Assembly: GCF_034424375.1 (NCBI RefSeq)
Contig: NZ_CP139965.1
Location: forward strand, 3,596,001 to 3,660,000
Source of the DNA: Paraburkholderia kururiensis
GTDB taxonomy: Bacteria; Pseudomonadota; Gammaproteobacteria; Burkholderiales; Burkholderiaceae
Direction: 5' to 3'
DNA length: 64,000 nucleotides
Below are positions 53,855 through 63,100 of the stretch, in pieces. Position numbers and translations under genes: made by a program. Under the pieces are notes generated by a model, which saw nothing but the letters and a program-made list of their open reading frames with translations, had not been told where the DNA came from and ran no database searches. Each line of letters starts with the position of its first letter. Positions within the stretch are counted from its first letter, which is position 1.

Positions 53855-55537
53855 ACAGCACGCAAGGACCCACGCCGCCGGAACCAGGCGAGCCACAGGA
53901 CCCGCGCCCCGCACACGGAGCCGGCGCGTCTGTGCCGCCCGCTATGCCGCCCGAGCTTCCGGACCCCGACGTCGAGCCGCCCCGCCGCTGGCTGCCTTCG
54001 CTCGTCTGGATCGTGCCGCTGCTCGCCGCGCTGATCGGCGTGGCGCTCGTCGTGAAGTCCGTGCTCGCGCAAGGGCCCAACATCACGATCAGCTTCGTGA
54101 GCGCCGAAGGGCTGGAGCCCGGCAAGACCCAGGTCAAGTACAAGGACGTCAACATCGGATCGGTGAAATCGATCCGGCTGTCGAAAGATCTCTCGCACGT
54201 GCTGGTGCAGGTGGAACTCACCAAGGAAGCCGAGAACTTCGCGGTAAAGGACAGCCGCTTCTGGATCGTGCGTCCGCGCGTGGGTACGACGGGCGTGTCC
54301 GGGCTCGGCACGCTGCTTTCGGGCGCCTACATCGGCGTGGATGCGGGCCGCTCCAGCGAAAGCGAAACGAATTTCGTCGGCCTCGAAACCCCGCCGCCCG
54401 TCACCATCGACCAGAAGGGCCACCAATACACGCTGCACGGCGACTCGCTCGGCTCCATCGACATCGGCTCGCCCATCTTCTATCGCCGCGTGCAGGTGGG
54501 CCAGGTCACGGGCTTTTCGCTGGACAAGGGCGGTACGGGCGTCACGGTGCAAGTGTTCGTCTCCGCGCCCTACGACCAGTACGTGGGCACCAACACGCGC
54601 TGGTGGCATGCAAGCGGCGTGGACCTGCGGCTCGACGCCAGCGGCCTCAAGCTCAACACGCAGTCGCTCGCCACGGTGATCGTGGGCGGCCTCGCATTCC
54701 AGGCGCCGCCCGGCCAGGCCGCGGGCCCCAACGCGCCCAACGGCACGATGTTCCGGCTCGGCGCCGACGAGAGCGACGCGATGCGCGAGCCCGACGGCAT
54801 TCCGGTGCGCGTCGTGATGAACTTCAACCAGTCGCTGCGCGGCCTGTCGGTGGGCGCGCCCGTCGACTTCCGCGGCATCGTGCTGGGCCAGGTGACCGAC
54901 ATCGGCGTCGACTACGATCCGAAGACGCACGAGTTCACGATGCCGGTCACGATGGACCTCTACCCCGACCGCCTGCGCCGCCACTCGCGCAACCAGATGC
55001 CGATGCAAAGCACGCCCGAGGCGAGCGAGATGCTGAAGACGCTGGTGAAGCACGGCCTGCGCGGCCAGCTGCGCACGGGCAACCTGCTCACCAACCAGCT
55101 CTACGTCGCGCTCGACCTGTTCCCGAAGGCGCCCCCCCGCCACCGTGGACGTCACGCGCGAACCCATCGAGCTGCCCACCATTCCGAATACGCTCGACGA
55201 ACTGCAACTGCAGGTGGCCGACATCGCGAGGAAGCTCGACAAGGTGCCGTTCGACCAGATCGGCACCAACCTCAACAGCGCGCTCAAGAACGCCGACCGT
55301 CTGTTCTCGCGGCTCGACACCGAAGTGGTGCCGCAGGCGCGCGACACGCTCTCGGCCGCGAAGCAGACCTTCGGCGCCGCCGAAGCCACGCTCCAGCAAG
55401 ACTCGCCGCTGCAGTCCGACGTGCACCAGGCGCTGCAGGAACTCACGCGCACGCTGCAGTCGCTCAACGCGCTGTCCGATTACCTCGAACGCCACCCCGA
55501 ATCGCTGCTGCGCGGCAAGCCGGGAGACAAACCATGA
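53851..55537 (+). pseudogene. pqiB: MCE-domain protein PqiB with a +1 frameshift at a C7 run
   Basis: One N-terminal helix (LVWIVPLLAALIGVALVVKS) and then MCE domains: GPNITISFVSAEGLEPGKTQ, the region around GSPIFYRRVQVGQVTGF, and GAPVDFRGIVLGQVTDIGVD. The PqiB frame breaks at seven C residues (55132-55138) after LFPKAPP and resumes one base on as VDVTREPIELPTIPNTLDEL, ending in the coiled coil and the TGA at 55535-55537, which overlaps the pqiC ATG. With six C the protein would be 561 residues, near E. coli PqiB (546). PqiB forms a periplasmic tube for lipid traffic. The shifted frame has no stop and runs on into pqiC. Confidence 0.85.
55132..55138 (+). repeat. C7 homopolymer at the pqiB frameshift
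   Basis: Seven C where six would keep the PqiB frame open. A slippage-prone tract, and also a typical place for a sequencing error. Confidence 0.8.
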
Positions 55538-56379
55538 AAAACGTACCGCGTCGTACCCTGCCTCGCGCGCTGGCCGCCGCCATCGCGCTCACGATGCTGG
55601 CCACGCTCGCCGCGTGCTCTTCGTCGCCGCCCAGCCGTTTCTATACGCTCAGTGCGGCGACCGATGCCGGCGCCGGCACGGCTCAGCGCACAACAGCGCC
55701 CGCCGCCAATCCTGCGCTGCTGATCGAAGTGGCGCCGGTCGACATGCCGTCGCAGGTGGCGCGCAACCAGCTCGTCGTGCAGAAAGACGCGAACGAGGTG
55801 AGCGTGCTCGAAGAGCAACGCTGGGCGTCGCTGCCCGGCGACGAAGTGCGGCGCGCGCTTTCGGGCGACCTCGCGCAGCGGCTCGGCACCATCGACGTCT
55901 ACGGCGCGCCGTATCCCGAAGGCGTGCCGGTGTATCGCGTGAGCGTCAACGTGCATCGCTTCGAATCGTGGCCTGGCTCGCATGCGCTGATCGACGCCGT
56001 GTGGAGCGTGCGGCCGGTGGGCAGCCGCGCCGTCATGACGTGCCGCAGCGTGGCGAGCGTACCGGTGGCAAGCGGCTACGACGCCCTCGTGGACGGCCAT
56101 CGCCGCGCGGTGCAGGCGATCGCCGCGGCCATTGCGGGCGGCGTGCAGTCGCTCGCGGCGCTGCCGCGGGCAGCGGATATGGGTACGGGTACGGGTACGG
56201 GTGCGACCGCGAGTGCGGGTGCGGGCAAAAGCGCCTCCCGGGCGACGGCGGCGCGAACGGCGTCAGCGGCGGGGACCAGCGCGGCGTCGGCTGCGCCTCT
56301 CGTGCCCTGCCCCGCCACGGCAATGTCGCCGGTTGCCGCTTCGGTCGGTTCGTCCGCGGCTGTTGGCTCGGGCAGTTGA
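55534..56379 (+). CDS. pqiC: outer-membrane lipoprotein PqiC
   Basis: 281 residues. Signal peptide with lipobox LATLAAC, then SSSPPSRFYTLSAATDAG, the start of the PqiC/ABC-transporter-auxiliary (DUF330) domain; VNVHRFESWPGSHALIDAVW and ASGYDALVDGHRRAVQAIAA belong to it. From about residue 212 the tail is low complexity (repeating Gly-Thr, then Ala/Ser), encoded in part by GGGTAC repeats at 56181-56198, and probably disordered. It would receive lipid from the PqiB tube at the outer membrane. Confidence 0.9.
   Translation: MKNVPRRTLPRALAAAIALTMLATLAACSSSPPSRFYTLSAATDAGAGTAQRTTAPAANPALLIEVAPVDMPSQVARNQLVVQKDANEVSVLEEQRWASLPGDEVRRALSGDLAQRLGTIDVYGAPYPEGVPVYRVSVNVHRFESWPGSHALIDAVWSVRPVGSRAVMTCRSVASVPVASGYDALVDGHRRAVQAIAAAIAGGVQSLAALPRAADMGTGTGTGATASAGAGKSASRATAARTASAAGTSAASAAPLVPCPATAMSPVAASVGSSAAVGSGS
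56181..56204 (+). repeat. hexanucleotide repeat in pqiC
   Basis: Three GGGTAC units and a GGGTGC variant, encoding a Gly-Thr run. In-frame unit changes would only lengthen or shorten the tail. Confidence 0.7.
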
Positions 56380-56566
56380 CGCCATCAGGCGGCGCCGTTT
56401 CGCGCGGCACAACGCGCAAGCCGAACCGGTGCCGCCGCGGCGGAAGCTGTAGAAGCGACGGCAGCCGCAATGCCGCGCAACAAAGCATGACGCCCACACG
56501 AAGCGGCCGGCCGCCCAAACCCGACCGCGTACAATAGCGCCTTCCCCGCAGCGTTCCGCCCTCCTC

Positions 56567-57889
56567 ATGTCTTTCGATTTCTTCGTTCCCTGTCCGCGCG
56601 GTCTCGAAGCCGCCCTCGCCGCCGAAATTGCCGAGATCGGCTCGCGCCATCTGCGCGCCGGCGCCCTGCAACCGGGCAGCGACGTGCCGGGCGGCGTGCA
56701 TTTCCGCGGCGACTGGTCGGCCGGCATGGCCGTTAACCTGCACTCGCGCATCGCGAGCCGCGTGCTGCTCAAGATCGCACAGCAGCCGTACCGCAACGAG
56801 CACGACATCTACAACTTCGCGCACGAGCAGCGCTGGGAACAGTGGTTTTCGGCCAACGAGACGTTGCGCGTCGACATCACGGCGATCAAGTCGCCGCTGC
56901 GCAGCCTGGAATTCGCGACGCTGCGCGTGAAGGACGCGGTCTGCGACCGCCTGCGCGAAGTGAGCGGCGCGCGCCCGAGCATCGATACCGCCGTGCCCGA
57001 CGTGCGCGTCTTCGCATTCCTCACGGCCGCCGAGTGCACGCTGTATCTCGATACCTCGGGCGAGCCGCTCTTCAAGCGCGGCTGGCGGCTCGACAAGGGC
57101 GCGGCGCCGCTGCGCGAAAACCTGGCCGCGGGCATCCTGCGCCTCACCGGCTGGACGCCGGGCACGCCGCTCTACGACCCGATGTGCGGCAGCGGCACGT
57201 TCCTCGCCGAGGCGGCACAGATCGCGCTCAACATCGCGCCCGGCGTGGACCGCCGTTTCGGTTTCGAAAAGCTCAAGCAGTACGACATCACGGCATGGCA
57301 GACGCTGAAGGTCGCGGCCATGGACGCGAGGCGCGCCGCCCGCGGCGCCCGCGCGAATCTGCAGATCTACGGCAGCGACATTTCGGGCGACATGCTGGAC
57401 AAGGCGCGGGCGAACATCGAGCGCGCGGGTCTGCCGGCGATGCCGCTCAAGCAGATCGATGCGCGCGCCATGACGCCGCCCACCGACACGCCCGGCATCC
57501 TCGTGGCGAACCCGCCCTATGGCGAGCGGATCGAAGTGAGGGGCCGCGGCCCGCGCGGCGAGATTCGCGACACCGGCCGCCGGTCCGAGCGTGATGCCTA
57601 CGACGACGAAGGCTTTCGCCGCGCCCAGCCCGATGCGCCGGACAGCGAGTTCTTCCACGCTATCGGCGACGCGCTCAAGCAGCGCTTCACGGGCTGGCAC
57701 GCGTTCTTCCTCACGTCGGACCGCAAGCTTCCCGGTCAGCTGCGGCTGCGCGAATCGGCCAAGACGCCGCTCTTCAACGGCGCGCTCGAATGCCGGCTGT
57801 TCCGCTTCGACCTGATCGCGGGCAGCGTGCGGCAACGGCCGAACGCCGCCGCGCCGGGCGAAGACGGCGGAGAAGCCAGCGGGGGTTGA
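56567..57889 (+). CDS. THUMP-domain class I SAM-dependent RNA methyltransferase (RlmL N-terminal type)
   Basis: 440 residues. Residues 1-170 are a THUMP-type RNA-binding domain starting FDFFVPCPRGLEAALAAEIA. The methyltransferase shows TPLYDPMCGSGTFLAEAAQI (SAM motif I), IYGSDISGDMLDKARANIER and the catalytic GILVANPPYGERI, an N2-guanine type motif. The likely role is 23S rRNA m2G methylation, as in the N-terminal half of E. coli RlmL, without the RlmK half. An Arg/Gly/Asp-rich insertion follows NPPYGERI. Confidence 0.87.
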   Translation: MSFDFFVPCPRGLEAALAAEIAEIGSRHLRAGALQPGSDVPGGVHFRGDWSAGMAVNLHSRIASRVLLKIAQQPYRNEHDIYNFAHEQRWEQWFSANETLRVDITAIKSPLRSLEFATLRVKDAVCDRLREVSGARPSIDTAVPDVRVFAFLTAAECTLYLDTSGEPLFKRGWRLDKGAAPLRENLAAGILRLTGWTPGTPLYDPMCGSGTFLAEAAQIALNIAPGVDRRFGFEKLKQYDITAWQTLKVAAMDARRAARGARANLQIYGSDISGDMLDKARANIERAGLPAMPLKQIDARAMTPPTDTPGILVANPPYGERIEVRGRGPRGEIRDTGRRSERDAYDDEGFRRAQPDAPDSEFFHAIGDALKQRFTGWHAFFLTSDRKLPGQLRLRESAKTPLFNGALECRLFRFDLIAGSVRQRPNAAAPGEDGGEASGG

Positions 57890-57979
57890 ACTTGCGCTGA
57901 GCCGCAACGGGCGGTTCCGCGGCGCAGCGACCATTCCTCGGCAGCGTTTCAGGCCACGGTAGCCGGCATCACGCGTTCA

Positions 57980-58321
57980 TCACCCTTCCCGTTCGCCCTC
58001 ATCCCCCGCGTCGGCGCGCGCCTCGAGCCCACGCTTGAGGTCGTGCAGCGCGCGCAGCCGGTCGCGTTCGAACTTGCCGATCCAGCGCTCCGCAATCTCG
58101 TGGATCGGCACCGGATTCAGGTAATGCAGCTTTTCGCGACCGCGCCAGGCGGTCGCCACCAGATTCGCTTCTTCCAGTAGCGCCAGGTGCTTGCTCACGG
58201 CCTGGCGCGTCATCGCGAGGCCCTCGCAGAGTTCGCCCAGCGTTTGTCCATTGCGCGCGTGCAGCAGGTCGAGCAGCTGACGGCGCGTCGGGTCTGCCAG
58301 CGCCTTGAATACGGCGTCCAT
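57980..58321 (-). CDS. ArsR-family transcriptional regulator
   Basis: 113 residues from MDAVFKALADPTRRQLLDLL. The winged helix shows GQTLGELCEGLAMTRQAVSK then HLALLEEANLVATAWRGREK, and ends with the LHYLNPVPIHEIAERW pattern of the ArsR group that often pairs with small catabolic or START-domain proteins rather than metals; no metal-binding cysteine pair is seen. An inverted repeat fits exactly between the -35 and -10 of its own promoter (58418-58445), so autorepression is likely. Divergent from the VOC gene. Confidence 0.9.
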   Translation of the reverse strand: MDAVFKALADPTRRQLLDLLHARNGQTLGELCEGLAMTRQAVSKHLALLEEANLVATAWRGREKLHYLNPVPIHEIAERWIGKFERDRLRALHDLKRGLEARADAGDEGEREG

Positions 58322-58417
58322 ACGTCGATTGAAGTCCTCGTTCGTCTCTCGCGGCCTGCCGCTTCTGTGTTCGCAGATGCGCACGACGATGCGCGTGCAG
58401 GCTTGCCGTCGGCGTCC

Positions 58418-58445
58418 ATTATGCAACCATGAGGTTGCACGTCAA
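58418..58445 (-). promoter_or_regulatory. promoter with embedded operator for the ArsR gene
   Basis: Minus strand TTGACG (58440-58445), 16-nt spacer, CATAAT (58418-58423). The spacer is filled by TGCAACC-N4-GGTTGCA (58422-58439), a perfect 7-bp inverted repeat of the kind ArsR-type regulators bind. A repressor there would block the polymerase. Confidence 0.65.
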
Positions 58446-58602
58446 GCGCCGCGCGGCAGGCGGTTCGTTAAAGCCGTTTTCAAGCCCGCTCTTTCACTCG
58501 GCCCAGCAAAGCTACTGACAGAACGCTGTCAGCAGCGGCCCCGCACACTTCCATCACGCCATCCGGCGCCTTCAGGACTTACCGACAATCAAGGAGCGTG
58601 TC

Positions 58603-58992
58603 ATGTCAGCAGATCAATCGCGCGTCATCGCCTGGTTCGACATTCCGGCCGTGGACTTCGACCGCGCCACCCGTTTCTACGAAGCCGCGCTCGACGTCGA
58701 ACTGCGGCGCGAAGTGGTGAGCGGCATTCCGATGGCCATCTTCGGCCGCGGCGAAGCCGACACCGGCGGCTGCATCGTGTTCAACCCGCAGCAGCAGAAA
58801 CCCGACAACGACGGCGTGCTGGTCTACCTCAACGCAAAGCCCACGGTGACGGCGGCGCTCGAGCGCGTGGAGCGTGCGGGCGGCAAGAAGCAGGGGCCGG
58901 CTATCGAGCTGCCGAACAACTACGGCTACATCGGCTACTTCATCGATACCGAAGGCAACCGCGTCGGACTGCATTCGCTCAAGCTGGCTTAA
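58603..58992 (+). CDS. VOC (glyoxalase/dioxygenase) family protein
   Basis: 129 residues, preceded by an AAGGAG SD. One VOC unit: VIAWFDIPAVDFDRATRFYE, IPMAIFGRGEADTGGCIVFN, GYIGYFIDTEGNRVGLHSLK. Sequence alone does not give the substrate. Divergent to the ArsR gene and 83 bases before a WYL regulator, so it may be the regulated partner. Confidence 0.85.
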   Translation: MSADQSRVIAWFDIPAVDFDRATRFYEAALDVELRREVVSGIPMAIFGRGEADTGGCIVFNPQQQKPDNDGVLVYLNAKPTVTAALERVERAGGKKQGPAIELPNNYGYIGYFIDTEGNRVGLHSLKLA

Positions 58993-59075
58993 GCGAAGAA
59001 AGCACGGCACGAGCGGTTCGCCGCCGTTGCCGTGCGCGCTATGATCGCCGCATTCCACCCACCGCACCCGCCACG

Positions 59076-59762
59076 ATGACCCGTCGCGCCGACCGCCTGT
59101 TCCAGATCGCCGAGCTGCTGCGCGGCCGGCGGCTCACGACTGCGCAGCAGCTGGCCGAATGGCTCAACGTGTCGGCGCGCACCGTGTATCGCGACGTGCG
59201 CGACCTGCAGCTTTCGGGCGTGCCGATCGAAGGCGAAGCGGGCATCGGCTACCGGCTCTCGCGAGCGGCGAGCCTGCCGCCACTCATGTTCACCGCCGAC
59301 GAACTCGCGGCGCTCGCCACCGGCGCGCGGATGCTCGAAACGTGGGGCGGCGCGGGCCTCGCGGGCGGTGCCCGCAGCGCGCTCGCGAAAATCGCCTCGG
59401 CCATGCCGGCCGACAAGCGCGCAGCGCTCGAACGGCTCGCCGTGTTCGTGCCGTCGTTTCATATCGACGGCGAGTTTTCGAAGAAGGTGGACACGCTGCA
59501 TCGCGCCGTGGATACGCGGCTCGTGGTGAGCTTCGGCTACGAGGACCGGCTGGGCGCACAGACCGAGCGGCGCGTGTGGCCGCTCGGTCTCGTCTACTGG
59601 GGCGGGCGCTGGACGGTGGGCGCCTGGTGCGAATTGCGCGAGGACTTCCGCAACTTCGACATCGCGCGCATGAAGGGCGTGGCCGTGCACGAGCACTTTC
59701 CCGACATGAGCGGCCGGCGCCTCGCGGACTATCTGCGCGTGGTGAACGCGCCGTCGCGGTGA
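59076..59762 (+). CDS. YafY-type transcriptional regulator with WYL domain
   Basis: 228 residues from MTRRADRLFQIAELLRGRRL. An N-terminal DeoR-like HTH (TTAQQLAEWLNVSARTVYRD, VRDLQLSGVPIEGEAGIGYR) precedes a WYL domain (AVDTRLVVSFGYEDRLGAQT; WPLGLVYWGGRWTVGAWCEL). WYL domains sense ligands, sometimes nucleic acids. Convergent with pntB. Confidence 0.92.
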   Translation: MTRRADRLFQIAELLRGRRLTTAQQLAEWLNVSARTVYRDVRDLQLSGVPIEGEAGIGYRLSRAASLPPLMFTADELAALATGARMLETWGGAGLAGGARSALAKIASAMPADKRAALERLAVFVPSFHIDGEFSKKVDTLHRAVDTRLVVSFGYEDRLGAQTERRVWPLGLVYWGGRWTVGAWCELREDFRNFDIARMKGVAVHEHFPDMSGRRLADYLRVVNAPSR

Positions 59763-59802
59763 CGGCGCGCGCTCATGACGCCGACGTCAACGTCGACGTG
59801 GA

Positions 59803-61275
59803 CTACTCCACCGACTTCACCATGTCCTCGATCACCTTCTTCGCGTCGCCGAATACCATCATCGTCTTGTCCATATAGAACAGCTCGTTGTCGAGACCGG
59901 CGTAGCCCGCCGCCATCGACCGCTTGTTGACGATGACCGTGCGCGCCTTGTACGCCTCGATGATCGGCATGCCCGCAATCGGCGACTTCGGATCGTTCTT
60001 CGCCGCGGGGTTCACCACGTCGTTCGCGCCGAGCACCAGCACCACGTCGGTCTGGCCGAACTGGTTGTTGATGTCGTCCATCTCGAAGACGAGGTCGTAG
60101 GGCACCTCGGCTTCGGCGAGCAGCACGTTCATGTGCCCCGGCATGCGGCCCGCCACGGGGTGAATGGCGTAGCGCACGTCGATGCCCTTTTCGATGAGCT
60201 TGTCGGTGAGCTCCTTCAACGCGTGCTGCGCGCGGGCGACCGCGAGCCCGTAGCCCGGCACGATCACCACCGTTTCCGCGTTGCCGAGCATGAACGACGC
60301 GTCTTCGGCCGAACCCGACTTCACCGGCCGCTGTTCCTGCGCGCCGCCCGCCGCAGCCGCGCCCGGCTCCGCGCCGAAGCCGCCCAGCAGCACGTTGAAG
60401 AACGAGCGGTTCATCGCATGGCACATGATGTACGAGAGAATCGCGCCCGACGACCCCACCAGCGACCCCGCAATGATCAGCATCGCGTTGTTGAGCGAGA
60501 AGCCGATGCCCGCCGCGGCCCAGCCCGAGTACGAGTTGAGCATCGACACCACGACGGGCATGTCCGCCCCGCCGATCGGGATGATGATGAGCACGCCGAG
60601 CGCGAATGCGATCACCGTCATGATGATGAACGGCAGCCACGATTGCGTGAGAAAGAAGATCACGCCGAAGCCGACCATCGCGATGGCGAGCATGAGGTTC
60701 AGCAGATGCTGGCCCGCATACACGACCGGCGCGCCCTGGAAGAGCCGGAACTTGTACTTGCCCGAGAGCTTGCCGAACGCGATCACCGAACCTGAGAACG
60801 TGATCGCCCCCACGAACGTGCCAATGAAGAGTTCGATGCGGTTGCCGTAGGGCAGGAAGCCCGCATACGGCGCGTCCTCGGCGCCCAGACCGAAGGCGGC
60901 CGGTTCCGCCACGACCGCATATGCGATGCACACGGCAGCGAGACCGATCAGCGAGTGCATGGCCGCCACGAGTTCGGGCATCTTCGTCATTTCGACGCGC
61001 GCGGCCACATAGGCGCCAATCGCACCGCCCACCACGAGCGCACCGAACAACAGCCCAAGGCCGAGACCGAGGTTCGAACCCAGGTAGCCGGCCTGCTTCA
61101 CGATCAGCGCGATGGTGGTGAGGATGGCGATGGCCATGCCCACCATGCCGAACAGGTTGCCGGCCCGCGCGCTCTTCGGATTGGACAGCCCCTTGAGCGC
61201 CTGGATGAAGCACACCGAGGCCAGCAGGTAGAGCAGCGTCACCACGTTCATGCTCACGAAGTTCAGCCCCATCAT
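59803..61275 (-). CDS. pntB: NAD(P) transhydrogenase subunit beta
   Basis: 490 residues from MMGLNFVSMNVVTLLYLLAS with AAGGAGGG ahead. About nine membrane helices form the proton channel (YSGWAAAGIGFSLNNAMLII; GSVIAFGKLSGKYKFRLFQG), then a C-terminal NADP domain with VVIVPGYGLAVARAQHAL, IHPVAGRMPGHMNVLLAEAE and VVLVLGANDVVNPAAK. It uses the proton gradient to reduce NADP with NADH. Its start overlaps the stop of the preceding gene by three bases. Confidence 0.97.
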   Translation of the reverse strand: MMGLNFVSMNVVTLLYLLASVCFIQALKGLSNPKSARAGNLFGMVGMAIAILTTIALIVKQAGYLGSNLGLGLGLLFGALVVGGAIGAYVAARVEMTKMPELVAAMHSLIGLAAVCIAYAVVAEPAAFGLGAEDAPYAGFLPYGNRIELFIGTFVGAITFSGSVIAFGKLSGKYKFRLFQGAPVVYAGQHLLNLMLAIAMVGFGVIFFLTQSWLPFIIMTVIAFALGVLIIIPIGGADMPVVVSMLNSYSGWAAAGIGFSLNNAMLIIAGSLVGSSGAILSYIMCHAMNRSFFNVLLGGFGAEPGAAAAGGAQEQRPVKSGSAEDASFMLGNAETVVIVPGYGLAVARAQHALKELTDKLIEKGIDVRYAIHPVAGRMPGHMNVLLAEAEVPYDLVFEMDDINNQFGQTDVVLVLGANDVVNPAAKNDPKSPIAGMPIIEAYKARTVIVNKRSMAAGYAGLDNELFYMDKTMMVFGDAKKVIEDMVKSVE

Positions 61276-61601
61276 GCGCCCTCCTTGCCGGTGGCGCCGC
61301 CCTGCTTCCTGGGTTCTTTCTTCCGGAACATCTCCAGCATTCGCCTTGTCACCAGAAAGCCGCCGAACACGTTCACGGCCGCGAGCAACACGGCAAGCGT
61401 GCCGAAGAACTTGCCGGCGCCGCCCACCGTGAGCGCCGTGGCGAGCATGGCGCCCACGATCACGATGGCCGAGATCGCGTTGGTGACTGCCATGAGCGGC
61501 GTGTGCAGCGCGGGCGTGACGTTCCACACCACGTGATAGCCCACGTAGACCGCCAGCACGAAGATGATGAGATTGATGACCGTATGGTTGATGACTTCCA
61601 T
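61272..61601 (-). CDS. pntAB: NAD(P) transhydrogenase subunit alpha, membrane part
   Basis: 109 residues from MEVINHTVINLIIFVLAVYV, SD AGGAG. Three or four membrane helices (VIVGAMLATALTVGGAGKFF; GTLAVLLAAVNVFGGFLVTR). It equals the C-terminal membrane part of E. coli PntA, here a separate gene, as in Rhodospirillum-type three-gene transhydrogenases. Confidence 0.93.
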   Translation of the reverse strand: MEVINHTVINLIIFVLAVYVGYHVVWNVTPALHTPLMAVTNAISAIVIVGAMLATALTVGGAGKFFGTLAVLLAAVNVFGGFLVTRRMLEMFRKKEPRKQGGATGKEGA

Positions 61602-61615
61602 CGCCGCTGTTCTCC

Positions 61616-62767
61616 TCATGCCTTGCGCGTGACGGCGCCGTCGCGGGCCAGCAGCGTGGCCGCGACGATGTCGTCCGCGAGATCGATGTTGAGCGTGCCT
61701 TCCTTCGTGACGATCAGCTTCAGGAAGTCGAGCAGGTTGCGCGCGTAGAGCGAAGACGCGTCCGCCGCCACCATTGCCGCCAGGTTCGTGTAGCCCACGA
61801 TCGTCACGCCGTGCTTCGTCACCACCTCGTCGGCCACGGTGAGCGGGCAGTTGCCGCCGCGGCGGCCGGTGGCTTGATCGGCCACGGGGCCGCGACCCGC
61901 TGCAAGGTCTACCACGACCGAGCCCGGCTTCATGGCCTCCACCGTCTGCGCGGGCAAGAGCGTGGGGGCGTCGCGGCCGGGAATCAGCGCGGTACTGATC
62001 ACGATGTCGGCCTGGCGCGCGCGTTCGTGCACGAGCGCCGATTGCCGCGCGAGCCACGACGGCGGCATGGGCCGCGCGTAGCCGCCCACGCCTTCGGCCG
62101 CCTCGCGCTCTTCCTGCGTCTCGTAGGGCACATCGAGGAATTTCGCGCCCAGCGACTCGATCTGCTCCTTCACGGCGGGCCGCACGTCGGACGCTTCGAT
62201 CACCGCGCCCAGCCGCCGCGCCGTGGCGATGGCCTGCAAACCCGCCACGCCCGCGCCGAGCACGAGCACGCGCGCCGCCTTCACCGTACCGGCGGCCGTC
62301 ATCAGCATGGGCATGAAGCGAGGGTAGACGCTGGCAGCCACGAGCACCGCCTTGTAGCCGGCGATGTTGGCCTGGGACGAGAGCACGTCGAGGCTCTGCG
62401 CGCGCGTGGTGCGCGGTGCGGCTTCCAGCGAGAACGCCGTGAGCCCCGCTTCGGCGAGCTGCGCGGCATTCGCGGCATTGAACGGATCGAGCATGCCCAC
62501 GAGCACGGCGCCGCGCTTCATGAACGGCAGCTCGCTCACGGAGGGCGACTGCACCTTGAGCACGAGGTCGGCGGCGAAGGCGGTGGCCGCGTCCGTGATC
62601 TCGGCACCGACGGCAACGTAGGCCTCGTCGGTGAAGCTCGCGGCGGTGCCGGCGCCCGCCTGCACGGTGACGCGATGCCCCTGGCTCACATACTTCTTGA
62701 CCGTCTCGGGCGTCGCGGCCACTCGGGTTTCGTTCGCCCGCGTCTCGGCAGGCACTCCGATATGCAT
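61616..62767 (-). CDS. pntAA: NAD(P) transhydrogenase subunit alpha, soluble NAD domain
   Basis: 383 residues from MHIGVPAETRANETRVAATP with an AAGGAGGG SD. Alanine-dehydrogenase-like fold: LGAGVAGLQAIATARRLGAV (NAD site), SDVRPAVKEQIESLGAKFLD, and AAGRGGNC-type residues in GRRGGNCPLTVADEV. It binds NADH and passes hydride to PntB across the membrane part. First gene of the pntAA-pntAB-pntB operon. Confidence 0.97.
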   Translation of the reverse strand: MHIGVPAETRANETRVAATPETVKKYVSQGHRVTVQAGAGTAASFTDEAYVAVGAEITDAATAFAADLVLKVQSPSVSELPFMKRGAVLVGMLDPFNAANAAQLAEAGLTAFSLEAAPRTTRAQSLDVLSSQANIAGYKAVLVAASVYPRFMPMLMTAAGTVKAARVLVLGAGVAGLQAIATARRLGAVIEASDVRPAVKEQIESLGAKFLDVPYETQEEREAAEGVGGYARPMPPSWLARQSALVHERARQADIVISTALIPGRDAPTLLPAQTVEAMKPGSVVVDLAAGRGPVADQATGRRGGNCPLTVADEVVTKHGVTIVGYTNLAAMVAADASSLYARNLLDFLKLIVTKEGTLNIDLADDIVAATLLARDGAVTRKA

Positions 62768-63100
62768 CCTGGAACCCTCCTTCTTATTGCTTATCAAGCG
62801 CTCATGAAGCGAATAAAGCGAAGACAGGGGCCGGCCACGGTGCGCCGGCTTCTCGTGCAGCGGCTACCGCGCCACTTTACCCGAAAGTGGGGGGCGAACC
62901 GTAATCGGCACAATCCCGGCTGTGCGCGCCGCTTCGGGTCGGGTTCGGGCCTGTCTGGAGCGTGCCTGGAGCTTGCTTCGGGTCGCGTTCGGCCTGGTTT
63001 TTGGCCCGATGCGGGCCTGATGGGGGCCTGCTGCGGACCTGACTCGGCCCTGCAAGCGGCCCGAAGCGAGGCACGGCGCCAACCGGTAAAATGTCGGCCC
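62768..63100. other. divergent gap between pntAA and the Nudix gene, with 11-bp phased repeats
   Basis: 333 bases without a supported gene. From 63005 to 63055 a degenerate NGGNCCTGNNN unit repeats at exactly 11-bp spacing (CCTG cores at 63016, 63027, 63038, 63049; a CCCG variant at 63005). Looser CCTGGAGC/TCTGGAGC copies occur at 62950-62975. TAAAAT (63087-63092) may be a -10 box for the Nudix gene. Confidence 0.5.

Noticed and set aside
59763..59802. ACGT-rich repeats between the WYL gene and pntB
   Set aside because: Short, within 40 bases of convergent gene ends, and partly inside the pntB 3' end; no clear structure.
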